Assembly (NCBI RefSeq): GCF_033958435.1
Contig: NC_134161.1
Span: forward strand, 8,122,001-8,186,000
DNA length: 64,000 nt
Direction: 5' to 3'
Origin: Carettochelys insculpta
Taxonomy: Eukaryota; Chordata; Testudines; Carettochelyidae
The notes below the pieces were generated by a model. It ran no database searches. It saw nothing but the letters and a program-made list of their open reading frames with translations, and had not been told where the DNA came from. Of the stretch, positions 23,488 to 35,480 are shown piece by piece. Positions within the stretch are counted from its first letter, which is position 1; each line of letters opens with the position of its first letter. A program made the translations under genes and the position numbers.

Positions 23488-26400
23488 GTTTTGACAGTAT
23501 ATGGACGAGCACGGCTCCCTCTCTGTTACTATTAAAGTTCAAAGACTTACTGTAAATTTTTCAGGATTAAGATTTACTTATACATCTCTACATATTTTAT
23601 AGATGGGACTAGACGAAAGTGAATTTAAATAAGGATGTTAGTCTGCACTTAATGATGCTGTTATTAGACTTCACTTGGCAATGTATCCCCAGACATAAAG
23701 TTTTAAAATCAACCTTTTAAAATATTAAATTAATCTTTTGGTCCTGCCAGATGGAATAATAAATAAAAGTCAGTTCCTCCTCATTACCCCGTCACATTCA
23801 TGGGCCGGCTTAGTATTCACGAGAAATTAACTAGTCTTGCGCAGATCTGTAAAAACTAAATACAAAAAATTGCAAGCCCAGTAGGGAATTAGGAATCTGC
23901 CATATCTCTTTGAAGGAACTGGTTAGTTTGTATGGGTGTCTCTTTTCTGGACTGGATGTAATCAGAACTGCTTAGCTGTGTGTCTTAGTTCCAATACTAC
24001 AACAAGCTATGCGGATTTCTCTGTAGCGCAAGAGCTACAGTCTTGTGCTTTTGGAAAAAGTGGATACGAGTTTCCACCACGCACACGCACTTTACCGCAA
24101 TGAAGTTCGAAGTAGAACACAATTTGAAGTATGGTGACAGCTGTCAATTGAGATGATATGTCCTTTCCTTGTTACCAACCTAAAACTCCAGGAGACTAGA
24201 ATGCTCATTATCGTGTTCCAGATGAGTCCTAGATAACCCCCCATGTTTGCTGCAATACAATAAACCACTATCTAGTTTGGATGACATATTTAGTCCTGGT
24301 ATGCTGAGAGTTACTGCAGAAAGTATAATTGGGATTGATTTGACTCCTTAAACAGAGAGGTGATTTTGACTATCACCTTTTAAAATATGGGGATCCCCTG
24401 CTTTAAGTGAGTAGGGACCTTATTAGCTGTGAAATTTACTCTCATCTAGCTCAGATCTAGTAGGATGATGGACTCTAGGAGGTATCTGGAACCTGTTCTC
24501 TGTTCCTGCTGTCAGAGGGAGAAAAGCAGGCTTCCCTGTTGTCAGTCTGGGCAGACTGGCGTTCTAGGATGGCACATTCCCTGTGTTTAAGGCTGCATCT
24601 GACTTTCTGCAGTTTTCTTTCTCTATCATGTGTGTTCTCCAGGAAGGACACGTATTTCAGGTGCATTCAGATTGAGAGTTTATGGAAAAAAGGATGAGCC
24701 ACAAAGTTCAGATCCCAGCTTCTTCAGATCTGGAGGTACAGTGATTGACGTGGGCCTTCTCTATGTCATGATAGATGAAGGAGAGTAAAAGGAAGCCAAG
24801 AAAAAAAAGTTGATAGGTGGGTTTTGGAGGTGCTACCCTTCTCTTACCAAGCTGTTTTATGATTTAAATTAGCCAGTGGGCAGACTGACTTTCAGATGTC
24901 CTGCAGTCAGAGTTCTTGGCCTGTCAAGGAAGTCACATCACAACCACCTGCACCAGTCACATCACAAGGTAACGATCGACTGTACAGGCTTTGCAGATAA
25001 CCATGGTGCTTGTATGTGAGTGGAGCAGAATAGCTGGTATTGCCTGAAGGAATGCTCAATGGGAATGCTTGCCAGGACATCTGTGGGGGGAAGACACCTC
25101 TTACAGGAATAACTAGCTGCCATGTGTTTCCTTATCCGAAGCTGGCTGGCTTTAGCGCCCTGTAAACTGGAGCCAAACGGGGAGAGGATGTCCTTTTGTG
25201 GATATATCTAGCTGCCTGCCCATCTGCCTGTCATCTGTTCCCATACACACCCATCTGTCTGTCTCAGCGATGCACATTCCGGTAGTACCCAAGTACCTAT
25301 AGTGTGGACAATACAAAGTGCAGAGCCCAGTGCTTGCATCAACTAAATGAACTGATTTAATTTCTAACCCGCCTCAGTGATGTTCTCAATCATTCCTGGT
25401 ACAATCTGTCACATGACCAGGCAGATTTCTTGGGTGACCTGAGAAAATAAACAAATGGGACTGACTGGAAATCTCAATGTGTCACATCTCCTTTATACTC
25501 TGCTTCTTGCATCTCAGGCTAAGTGCCGGCCCCAGATGACTGACAGCTTTACAGCTGCCACTCCAAAGTCTGACTTGTCTTCAGCTAGAACCGTGTCATA
25601 GAGAACCCAAGCTTCCTAGCCAATATTTCGAGCACCACTTGTTTTACAGTAAATGCCAGACGGGAGGGGAAATGAAAAGGCGGGGGGTGGGGAAGGTGGG
25701 AACCTTGTAGCGCAAAGATGATTCTGTTTTTCAGCTGCCCAAACACACCAAAAACATGTCTCTAATAGCTCTGATGAAGCATCCGCTTTGCTTGTTTTAA
25801 AATAACAACAACAAGCTCTCGCTGTGGGTGAAGTGTGCCGAGTTGGAGCGTTTCTCATTAGAGGCAATCGGATCGCTGTGAACTTGTGTATTTATTTATT
25901 TATTGCCTGGTGCAGCAGTGGCTGGTGTTCTTGAGCTGAGCTGGAGATGCACCTGAATAACTGAGCAGGACATGCGCAATAGGTCGTCTATTTCTCTCGT
26001 CTGCTCTCCAGTCCTGGGCAGACCTCACTTTCCACCATGGGTGCTGGAACCGATTTCATAGTGGGGGTTCTGAGACCCATTGAACCTAGCTGTAAATTGG
26101 GTATACAGTGGAAACCCTTTCAAGACTGCCACACCCCAGCACTCTTAGTTCTGGTACCTTCCACCTGGCGTGTTTAACCCTTAATGGAGCTCAGTAAATG
26201 AAACCCCAAATCCCAGAATCAGGGAGTCTCAACCTGACTTTTTGGTCCCAGCTGGGGATTTCTCTTTTTTTCTTCTTTTCTTCCCACCTGGGGTTTCATT
26301 ATAAACTCTCCAGGCAGGCCAGATTGGTGTGTGTTCCCAGGTTTCCCAAGTAGAGTTACCAACTCTTGAGTGAAGCTTTTCCATGAGGGTTTTTTCCTCC

Positions 26401-26924
26401 TCCCTACATGACATCATTTCATTTTCTTAAAATCTCCTGTTCAAATCTCCTGGGTTGCTTTCGATAGTCACCAGGAGGCTGACGCTGATTCTGGGAGACT
26501 CTTGGCCAGTTCTGGAGGGTTGGCAACCCAATTCCCAATACTTTGTGTTGAACCTGGATGATAGCAGTATAGGTCTGGATCGTGGCAGTGGGAGCAAGGC
26601 GGGATGGGACAAGGGTGAGTAGTGCAGGAGTGCTGGCATTGTGCCTTCTGTGTATTGATTTTCATGGATAGGAGCTCAGAAGCAATGTGTGTGATCTGTA
26701 CAAAAAATGCAATGGGTTTGCTTTTGCCTGCTGATTACCAGGGGGCTGTGCCCACAGTGCATTGTGGGAACGTGCCCCCCGTTTCTCCCCCGTCCCTGGA
26801 AAAGGAACCATTTCCTTTCTGAAGCTCAGTCAAGCCTGGCTACCACCCTCACAGGTGTCACTGTGCACCCTTAAGTTAATTCTTATGCGCTTATCCCAGA
26901 ATCAGCGGTCTCAGCCTGAAACAG

Positions 26925-27090
26925 CTGGTTAATAGGGTATCAGGAATCTTTCCCTAGTGGCAGGTTATTCCACAACTTTCTACCACAAGGGTTTTGCCCC
27001 TCTCATTGAAGCAGTTGGTGCATGCCACTGGAGACAGGATAGTAGACAAGATGGACCCTGGGTCTGATCCTGTATTACAGTTCATGTGAT
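26925..27090 (+). mobile_element. CR1 LINE 3' tail
   Basis: A + strand tail with ggagacaggatagtagacaa and gatggaccctgggtctgatc, related to the tail at 52440-52508. No coding remains. Confidence 0.65.
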
Positions 27091-27254
27091 GAGGACAGAG
27101 ACCGATGCCGTCAGCTGGTCCGAATGGCAGCTCCTGGGGTTGGCTTTGTGGCTTTTAGGCCCCAGCTGAAGATTTCTCTTCTTGCTTCACTCAGTGGTTT
27201 TCAACCTTTTTTTTTTCATTTGCAGATCACTGAAAAAATTGGGTAACCCTGGGC

Positions 27255-27618
27255 CAGGGGTCTGCAACCTGTGGCTCTGGAGCCACATACAGCTCTTTAA
27301 GGAGTCATTTGTGGCTCCTGATGCTATAATTGAAAAGAAAAAAACCACTCCTGATTATTTTCAATAACTGGTGAACGACCAAAGCCCAGTAAGGACCAAC
27401 TCAAATGTAAATAGCAACTGATGTGTGAGCTCCAAATGCTAGATAACTCCCGCTTTAATATGTGCAGTGTATTGTGGGATGTGATCCTGTATCTGTGTTG
27501 TGATCATGTTGCTAACAGAGTCCTATTCACATGCATTGCAGCTCTCAAATTATTGAGTTTTTTTTTATCAAATTAGAAAAAAAATGGCTCTTCTTGCTAT
27601 TTTGGTTGCCAACCCCTG
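27255..27618 (+). mobile_element. hAT-like non-autonomous element
   Basis: Terminal inverted repeats are caggggtctgcaacc (27255-27269) and ggttgccaacccctg (27604-27618), with subterminal gtggctctggagccacatac. About 364 bp, non-coding. The flanking 8-mers do not match well, so the target duplication has decayed. Confidence 0.8.
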
Positions 27619-28943
27619 CTGCTTTGCATAAGCTGCGGCTCCCCAGAGATCTGCAGACTACAGAGTAAAAATCACTGACCTTGTCAACAAGTCAACATCC
27701 TACTTTAACTTCCCATATGCCTTCTGCATGTTTCTCTCTCTTATTTTCACCCTCCACTGTTAGAGCAGCACTCTATTTCACATTTCAGCCAATTTGCTTT
27801 ATTTCACCTGTCAGTTCTTAAAAAAAAAAAAAAAGCTTCTGCAGCAAAGTGATGCATTTCAGAGCTTTAACAAGGCTCCCAATTGCTGTAGCTAGTCGTC
27901 TTGGTGTGTGCATGTGTGTGTGTGTACACGTCGTACAGCAGAGCCTCCCAAATCCATACGTCGCTAACCAATGCACTGCAGGGGCCAATTCTAATGTAAT
28001 TAAGGCTTGATTTACACCCATGGGCTTCTGCTTTCATGGGAGTGATGATGTTTTCAAACCCATCTGGGGAAGATAAGCGCTGGGCCCTTTATTAGTCACA
28101 GACCAGAAAACCATGCGCTCTCCCCAGTGAAGATTTAATAGCTAGGCCCTGCCACGAGCTGTTCTTAACGAGACCCAGTAAACTGCAGTGCAGAAGGTTT
28201 GCTAGTACACTGTGAAGTATTTGTATTAATTCCCAATGCCAATCTATTTTTGCTGGCTAGAAACAAGCAAACAAACAAAAAGTGCACAATACTCTCTCCC
28301 CCACATAAGACAGATTTGAATAGGCAGATGGTATTACACCGCACTTTGATGGACAGCAAATTTGGCCCCAGGAGATGGGAGATCAAGAGTCAAGTGCCTG
28401 CTGTTGAAAAATATTTCTCCCATCACTCCCACTCAGGCCCACTCGCTTCTGGAAATATCCAGATGGTGAGAGCTGATTCGCTGGTGTTAGCACAGCACAG
28501 AGATGTTGTGAAATGAACAAACAAAGCGCATTCTGTGCACGTGTGTGTGAGAGTCACAAGTGTAGTAAATCATAATTTTTCTGGTAATTAATACAAATAT
28601 CGGACCTGCCCCCAGTCATGGATCCAAGTACACAACATCCTATTGTATGCTTTGTACTAGGTTAGACCTAGGAATCTGAATCCAGCATGAGGGTCAGACT
28701 TGGGGGTAATACAAGACTTCACCAGGACTGTTTGCGTGGATCCAGCTGCCATATCCGGGCCTGATTTATTGATAAAATTATGCACCTGGTTGATGTGCTT
28801 CTACAGATATTGAAAACTGGCCAATGAAAGTTACCCTGACAATCAGATTTTTCATTCTCTGCCTGCTGAGGAGCGATTAAGATCTGCTCTGCTTCGTGCT
28901 GATCTCTGTTTCCAGGTTACTGACCTTTGGCCTTTTTTCCTAG

Positions 28944-29108
28944 CTGCTATTTTGGATGATCCGATGGAGTGCAGCAGAGGCGAGAGGCTATCCATTACAC
29001 TAGCGAAGAATCGTATCAACCGTGCACCAGAGCGAGCGGGGAAGGCCAAAGTGGAAGTGGACATTTTTGAGCTGCTGAGAGACAGCGAATATGAGACAGC
29101 TGAAACCA
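28944..29108 (+). CDS. GRIK4: GRIK4 internal exon: start of mature amino-terminal domain
   Basis: This exon encodes 54 whole codons beginning [18 protein letters not shown] and ending DSEYETAET, the start of the mature extracellular domain of kainate receptor subunit GluK4 (KA1). GluK4 is a postsynaptic and presynaptic membrane glutamate receptor subunit that works only in heteromers with GluK1-3. The AG acceptor is at 28942-28943 and the donor is gtacgt at 29109. The first two bases complete a codon begun upstream, and the final A is the first base of a Met codon finished by the next exon (phase 1 out). The segment [11 protein letters not shown] separates GRIK4 from its paralogue GRIK5, which differs strongly here. 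No stop or frameshift is seen. The signal-peptide exon that should precede it is not found in the upstream 28.9 kb. Confidence 0.96.
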
Positions 29109-29467
29109 GTACGTACCTTGCAACGTGACCGTTTCTTTCTTTGCCTCTGAGTGTGAAGCACAGTGGTGAAAGTCAAGGAGTGCGCCCTGGTGCATGTCTC
29201 CAGGAAGAGCTGGCTGAGCTGAGGCAAAAGCCAGCAGGGAGCTATTTAGAGAGCTGGCAAGGACCGGGGTTGCAAAGGGACAGGACCTGTAAGAAATTTG
29301 GTGTTATTTTTATTCTTGGTGATTGCCCCCCACACCATTGGAGAATAGCCTTCTTATAATTCACAGGGGCCCCTCCGTATGGTAAGCACTACTGTGCCAT
29401 CAGCAGAGGAAAAACCAAAAGTCCAGGTCTGTGTACTGGGTGGCGCTCTAGCTTTGACTGTATCTTA

Positions 29468-29745
29468 GGAGATGTCTCTACTTACTGTGCTGCGATTGCT
29501 CCTCCACGAGTTGTTTTGACGTGTGTGTGAAGACGCAGGCAAAATCGATCTCTCTGGGCTCAGCCATCAACCCTGGGACTCCACACTGAGGCATAGAGTA
29601 AGGGACTTTGGCGTGAGCCCGAACAGCCCCGATCTACACCAGGGAAGAAAGTCGGTCGTGATAAGTTGATTCTGCCTATGCAAAGAGCATGGCTAGAACT
29701 ACCTATCTGGGATCAACTCAGATCCCTAGTGTAGACTAGGCCTTA
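29468..29745. mobile_element. Short TIR DNA transposon remnant
   Basis: Imperfect inverted ends: ttaggagatgtctctactta at the left and cctagtgtagactaggcctta at the right. Non-coding, about 280 bp. The family is not identified. Confidence 0.5.
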
Positions 29746-30674
29746 AAGGCACAGGTTTGTCACAGCTACCCGTGCAAAGCAGGATCTAGGCGCAGTGTAG
29801 TGCTCCTTTGTAAAAGTCTGTGTGCCCTCTGGTGGCGCTCACAAGCTATTTAAAGGTGTATTACCCATTTTTTAGTGGGATCATCATGCTGCTGAAGTAT
29901 AATGCCCTGCCCCAGTCTCAGTAGATGAGAGTATATCTGTGTCTCTGTGCTATGCAAGTGCATCATTTCTGGTAAAGATGCTGTAATTTTGGAGGTTATT
30001 CTGGGCTCAGCTGAGAGGTCCAAATCCAGACAAATCACATAAAACAGGGCTACGTACAGCCCAAGACAGGGGGTCCTCCACTCTAATGTACCCAAACAAT
30101 TCCCTTGTGCACTCCAGGTTCTCATGTGTCACAAATCAGTACTCGAGTCTGAGGGAGTGGGTGTTCGTCTTTAAGGTGCTTTAGGGCTGCTTGGTTTTTC
30201 TTTTTTTTTTAATTTGTGAAGCTGCCGCCTAACCCAGTCACCCCTTCCAGCCCTCTGGGACTCCTTACCCAGGTGAGAGGTTCTGAAAAACAATCTCAAC
30301 AAATCTGAACAGGTTCTTCCATTCCCAAAGGAACCGGCTACATTCCCAGGCCAACATATACCTCAGCTCATGCCCAAAAGAGCACACTGTACCGGTATTT
30401 AGAATCTAACATCCTAAGGTTTTTCGATTGAAAGGAAAGGAAGAATAGGTTGAGAGTAAAATTGTTAAAGCAACCAAATTACAGACACTGGTCACAAAAT
30501 TCTTAATGCTGAGGTGGAGCAGGCTGCTATTGTAAGTCTCTGGATTACATCCTTTGTTAGGATGGGTCATCAATCCTGCCACTGCTGCCACCATCGACGC
30601 TGCCATGCACTTCTCCCCCCAAGCGCTGGGGGTGCGCAGAGTGGCACAGTGCTCCCATGGCTCTGAGCATTTTA

Positions 30675-30932
30675 TTGCTCAAAGAGCCATGTGTGGTTCC
30701 AGCATGCATGCCCCCTGAAACTTCTCTTTGCCCCTGCTGTGCTGGACAGGAGCCGGAGGCAGAGCCAGGTGGCAGAGGCGGGAGCCGCAAATGGCTCCTT
30801 AAAGAGCCACAAGCAGCTCAGCACCACCCAGCTGCCTTTTAAAATGGAGCTGCTGTCAGCTCCACAAGCTGGATAAAAAGGCTCTGTGGGCTGGATTCTG
30901 ACCTGCAGGCCACTTGTTGGACACCGCTGCTC
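30675..30932 (+). mobile_element. hAT-like element fragment
   Basis: Contains aaagagccatgtgtggttcc, aaatggctccttaaagagcc and a right end gccacttgttggacaccgctg. These resemble hAT-type termini whose other strand reads like caggggtgtccaaac. The left end is not clear, and GC-rich filler interrupts it. Confidence 0.4.
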
Positions 30933-30965
30933 TGTGCCAATGGGAGAGAGCTCTCTGTTTAGCAT

Positions 30966-31164
30966 CAGTGTCTCCTGTAAGCTGAGTGCTTGGATGGCTG
31001 CCTAGGACAGATTCACGTGCTGCCCAGCTAATTATCAGAGGATGCACAGCTGCCCATAGCCAGCAGCCTGTGTTTTTTTATAGGTGGTGTACATCTGTGC
31101 TTGTGTTGGCACACACAACAAAACTTATTCTGCACATGGATGGAAATAATTAAAGGGAACGTTG
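30966..31164 (+). mobile_element. ~190-bp hAT-like MITE
   Basis: A copy from cagtgtctcctgtaagctg to ttaaagggaacgttg. The flanks tttagcat and atcggcat match at 5 of 8. Confidence 0.8.
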
Positions 31165-32120
31165 ATCGGCATAACAAAACCACCCCCCTGAAGACAAGAA
31201 ACTGCTGCTGCTGTAGTGCAAGAGGTTAATGGGGCAATTTACTCGCACCCCTGCCCAACAGAAATGATCTCAACACTCAGTTATAGTGTAGCCAGAGCCT
31301 GAAATTTGAATGTGTACCAAATTTCCTCAATAGATCTGTCTACCAAGTGTTGTCTACTCTAGAAAATTAGATTGACTCAGCAACATTGCTCAAGAAGAGG
31401 TAAAAACTGCACTCATTTATGATGATGTTAAGCCCGCCTCACTCCGTACAGAGTTCTGGGTGGATGGACCTCTCAGGGAGATGGATTAACTACAACAGGG
31501 GGTTGCTGTGATGGATGTCTTCACTGAAGTGCTACAGGAGACCAGTGTAACCTCTGTGGCATTTTAAGTGGAGACATGTTCGACTTAAGGCATGTCTCAG
31601 CTTGGAACAAAGTGGGTTTTGCAACGTGTTAGCTCAGATTTCTCATTTGACACTTTTTTAAATTCCACTCAGTGCTTGGTGTCAGCAAAGGCAAATGCCA
31701 TAGCTGGTCAAGTGTTTTAAGCCTCCAATGTATTTGTTTATGCTTGGTGCTAAGTGATGTTTCCAAATGATGGTATGTTGTGTGTTAAAACTCTTGAGCT
31801 GTTTTCCGAGAGGAAAAGTGCAGCCGATATTGCTGTCAGCTTCCCTAAGGTAGACTTACCAGTAGTTTAGATGTGCCTGTAAGCTTTAGATTCCCGTTTG
31901 TCACATCCACATACAGGCTGGCTTGATTTTTATTTCTTTGAATACTGAGGAATGTTTGTAAGTCAGATGTCACCTAAGTCCTCTGGTTATGTGTGGTTTT
32001 CCCATCTCCTCCCAGCCCTGCCAAAGTCTCCTGATCATATAATTGCTGGCCCTTACAGAAGTGTCCTCTAGAATTCAATAGAATATGACTACCTCCCAAC
32101 AGAAATTTTTTACATTTACC

Positions 32121-32478
32121 CATAGAATCATTGAAATGAATGGCTGTAGGAGACATCCAGAAGGCATGTCATGCAGACCCCAACAACAAAGCAGAATTAA
32201 TATCCATAGATCGTCCCTGATAGGTGTGTCTCATTGGTTCTTAAAAACCTCCCGTGATGGGGATTCTACAACCTCCCTAGGTAATCTGTTCCAGTGCTTA
32301 ATCATCCTTAGTGATGAAACGTGTTTCCTAATATCTAACTGAATGCTCCTTGCTGCAAACTAAGTCAGTTACTTCATATCCAACTCTCAGAGAAGGAGAG
32401 AAGAATCGATCTCTGTCCTCCTTATAAAGCAACCTACTTATGTGAAGCATTGCATCCCCACCTTCTCTTTTCTAACAT
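32121..32478 (-). mobile_element. CR1 LINE 3' fragment
   Basis: On + it begins catagaatcattgaaatgaa and runs through the reverse complement of the CR1 C-terminus (gtaatctgttccagtgctta, gtgtttcctaatatctaact). Decayed. Confidence 0.82.
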
Positions 32479-32544
32479 AGCCTAGCAAGGTTGTAGTTTT
32501 CCTCTACAAGTTGGTTTTAAAAGCCTGTGGAAAGGGTGTTATAT

Positions 32545-32750
32545 AGAAACACAAGATGGGTAGGGTGATATTTTTTATTGGACCAACTTCAGTTGGTGAG
32601 AGAGATGAGGTTTCAAGCTACTTAGAGCTCTTCTTCAGGTCTTTGTCAGCTCAAAAGTTTGTCTCTTTTGCCAGCAGAAGCTGAGCCAATAAAAGATATT
32701 ATCTCACCCACTTTAGCCATCTAGTATCCTGGGACCTACCTGGCTACAAT
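32545..32750. repeat. Inverted dimer of a CTGAAGA-core repeat
   Basis: The left arm (about 32545-32638) contains ttttttattggaccaacttc and ends ttcttcag. The right arm (about 32640-32750) runs the other way with gagccaataaaagatattat, ctcacccactttagccatct and tatcctgggacc. The - strand of the left arm has CTGAAGA, a hairpin agagctct-like, and GAAA (rc at 32611-32614). The right arm has lost that hairpin. Confidence 0.7.
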
Positions 32751-33442
32751 ACTGCAGATGTCAAGTTATGTCAGTTTTTAAAGCCATTTCTGCACAACTC
32801 CTATTCAGCGGTTTATTCTCTGTGTAGCTCAGTAGGATTTCCCCATAAGGGTGAGACTGTGGGCGCTGGCTGGGTATCTTTAGTTGTTTAGTTTTCATAA
32901 CCTTCGGCCTTGATTCCTGCAATTATGGAGCCCCCTTACTGGGCTGTTATGTTCAGTGGGAGTTGTGCTCATCACTGTGCTGTGGCAGGGTTCTTGGTGG
33001 CACACAGGAGGGTTCTCCATGCACTTGTGGCCTGAAGATTCTGCTCCTTGACTTTCCAAATAGGAGTCTGTGTTGTAAATACTGTAGAGGTCAGGAAATA
33101 CTTGTGTTTCGGACAGTGCATCAGCAGATGGGGAGACAGGTTAGATACCCCCACCCCACCCCTGGGCTTGTTTACATTATGGCTGCTAGAGTGGCATAGT
33201 TACAGTGCTGTACTGGCATTGCTGTAGCACCCCAGACATTTCCCACACCAGTAGAAGGGTGTCTTCCATCTCTGTAGTCAGGACAGCCCTATGGGGTGGC
33301 ATGGAGAATCCAGGGTTTATATTGCGGGGCTGGGGGTGGATTTTTTTTTTCCTTTTCTTCCCTTCTCCTCCTACTTCCTCCTGCACCCCCCTCCCACATC
33401 CCCTGGATATATAAACCCTGGATTCTTATTTTTGCTCCAAAT

Positions 33443-33562
33443 CTGAAGTGGGTCTTACCCAGGAAAGCTCATTGTTTAATAAATAAAATTGTTAGTCTCT
33501 AGGGTGCTACAGGACTGCTTGTTTTTGTGAAGCTCCAGACTAACACACCAGTACCTCCGTCG
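33443..33562 (+). repeat. CTGAAG-core dispersed repeat, single arm
   Basis: ctgaagtgggtcttacccag with ggaaagctcattg, then aaattgttagtctctagggt, gctacaggactgcttgtttt and gactaacacaccagtacctc. This is the same repeat type as 61720-61790, here as one arm with a shortened core. Confidence 0.65.
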
Positions 33563-35017
33563 TCATATGTGTTATTGAACCTCTTCCAGGTGATGGATTT
33601 TCCAAGGTGACCAAATTGAACATAGTAAAAACCTTGCCGCTGATTCCTCTCTCCCTCATACGAGTGTAAATTTAGCAAGAGCTGGTTGGAAGTTTCCTGG
33701 TGCAACATTTTTATGCTGGAGAATACCAGTTCACCAAACATGAAATGTTTTCTGGAAACATGTCAATTTTGATGACATTGGAACAAAAACCTAGCATGCC
33801 ATATACTGATAAGGCGATGGCATTCCATTTCTCCTTTTTCAGAGAAGAATGCTTTGAATTCCTATTTTGTGCTTCCTTTTAATTTCAGATTTCAAAATTC
33901 AGAAGCCTGCAATGTAATATAAATGAAAAAAAAGTGAAATCCAAATGATCAGTTTCAGTTGTATTTCATTTAACCCAATATGATTGTTGTTCAGAACTTT
34001 GCTTCTCAGAAAATTTCACTCTTACTTTGTTTTCAATATGTTTCAGAGTTTAAAAAAATAATAAATATGTGAAAATTCTTGCAAAATCCAGTGCCTCTTC
34101 AGTTCTGTAATTAACATCAATAAGGTTATTTATGATTTACATGTCTGGTAGAGGAGAATCAGGCCCTTCAGAATTAAGGATTGCCTGGATTTTTGAATGC
34201 CTGACTTATCAACTTTAACATGATGTAACACTGGGATTGCATTTAATGTTAGGAAATGTAATTTAGGCATTTTACCCTATCAAAACAAAACTTTTGTTCT
34301 TTAATATTGTTCTCAAATTTCATGCCTTTTGAATTGCTCCTAAATATCACAGCTTGTATATATAACTGATTGATTCTAGGAATGTTGCTGTTACATCCAA
34401 AAAATGACATTCTTGTATCACATGTGTTTAATACTTTGAGAGACGTAAGGCTTTTTATGGGTTCCTTTTCATTTTATTTTAAAACTATTCTTCATTTTTA
34501 AACTGAGTGTGGTATTTTATTGCATGTGGCTACAAATACGCCATTCATGGAACAGATAGAAAATGAACTAGTCTTAATCAGATTCATGCCTTGTTTGCCT
34601 CTGCCACTTTTTATCTAAAGGAAAGCAAATGTATCAACTTGTTCATGCAAGGAAAGTCTCTGTAAATTACTTTGGTTTGAAGTAAGCCTGCAGTAAAAGG
34701 GTTATAGATGGGGCAGTTTTGTCATTACAGGTAAAGGCTGCTTTTCTCGGTGTGTTTGACTTTTCAAATCTCTTTATAGAGCTCCAAAATGGGTTGTTTA
34801 ATCACATCTTTATCTCAAAACACCTTCTCTTGAGTCCAGAAAGGGTCTGCTTTTGTACTTACCAATCTGTCTGCTCTGGTCTAATGCATCTTCTAAGAAC
34901 CTAATCCAAACACCTCCAGGCATTTCAGCCACTAATGGGCAACAGGGGGATTTCTGTCTTTAAAGTACACACACAAAAAATGATATTTCTAAGTGCCTAG
35001 CTGATGCTTCCATATTC

Positions 35018-35480
35018 TGTAAGCCATGCCATGTTGTGCTGTGAACCCATCAGATCACACAAGCTAAGCAGGGCTGGGCCAGGTCAGTAATAAGTTATGG
35101 GAATACATAGGAAATAGTGTTGGTGATTTCAGAAAGCGGTGTTCTCACTTGGAGTCAGTACTCTCATGTGCCGCTGGGGTCATTGCACTGCTGGAAGTGT
35201 CATCTTTCAAAAGAGAAATGAGGCTGAATCATTTGTGGCAAGTAAAGATCTCACAATGCTTTTTACAGGAGCTGAGATGTTAGACCCCAGCCCGATTCCA
35301 AGCTTGCACAATTGCATCTGTAACCCCCTTGTGTTGTTTCATTTGGAGACTAGATTCTCCTTTACTGTCTGTTCCCAATTAATATAGAGGGCTGTGAAGT
35401 GTTGCTAAACAACTGCCACAATCTCCACCAGAGCGGGGTGCACTTGTAGGGGTGTGAAGTGCTTTCTTTTGAGACAGAGT
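35018..35480 (+). mobile_element. 5S rRNA-derived SINE
   Basis: The head follows the 5S rRNA order, with a gccataccac-like start (agccatgccatgttgtgctg), catcagatcacacaagctaa, and gcagggctgggccaggtcag (5S: aagctaagcagggtcgggcctggttag). It is followed by a non-5S body (tcacttggagtcagtactct, gtcatctttcaaaagagaaa, gtaaagatctcacaatgctt). This fits a 5S-derived SINE of the SINE3/AmnSINE/5S-Sauria type; the exact family is not determined. The right limit is uncertain. It is not a functional 5S gene. Confidence 0.7.

Larger units (their letters stand above)
1..28943 (+). other. GRIK4: GRIK4 upstream intron (partial), repeat-rich
   Basis: No host coding exon is supported here. The short open frames translate to CR1 LINE fragments or to nothing recognisable. 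The stretch holds CR1, MIR, hAT-like and Tigger-like elements (listed separately), a CA repeat at 9979-10003, an interrupted GT/GA tract at about 7150-7206, and T/C-rich sequence at about 13800-14010. Repeat-poor, AT-rich spans at about 3880-5050, 12200-12560, 22260-23300 and 23500-25900 show no recognisable content. The signal-peptide exon of GRIK4 was looked for and not found, so it should lie to the left of the window. The promoter is therefore also outside. Confidence 0.8.

Noticed and set aside
1..28943. GRIK4 signal-peptide exon or promoter in the upstream region
   Set aside because: No frame with a signal peptide running to a donor in the required phase was found, and no CpG-island-like promoter was evident.
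35018..35100. Functional 5S rRNA gene
   Set aside because: Heavily diverged from 5S rRNA and continues into a SINE body.
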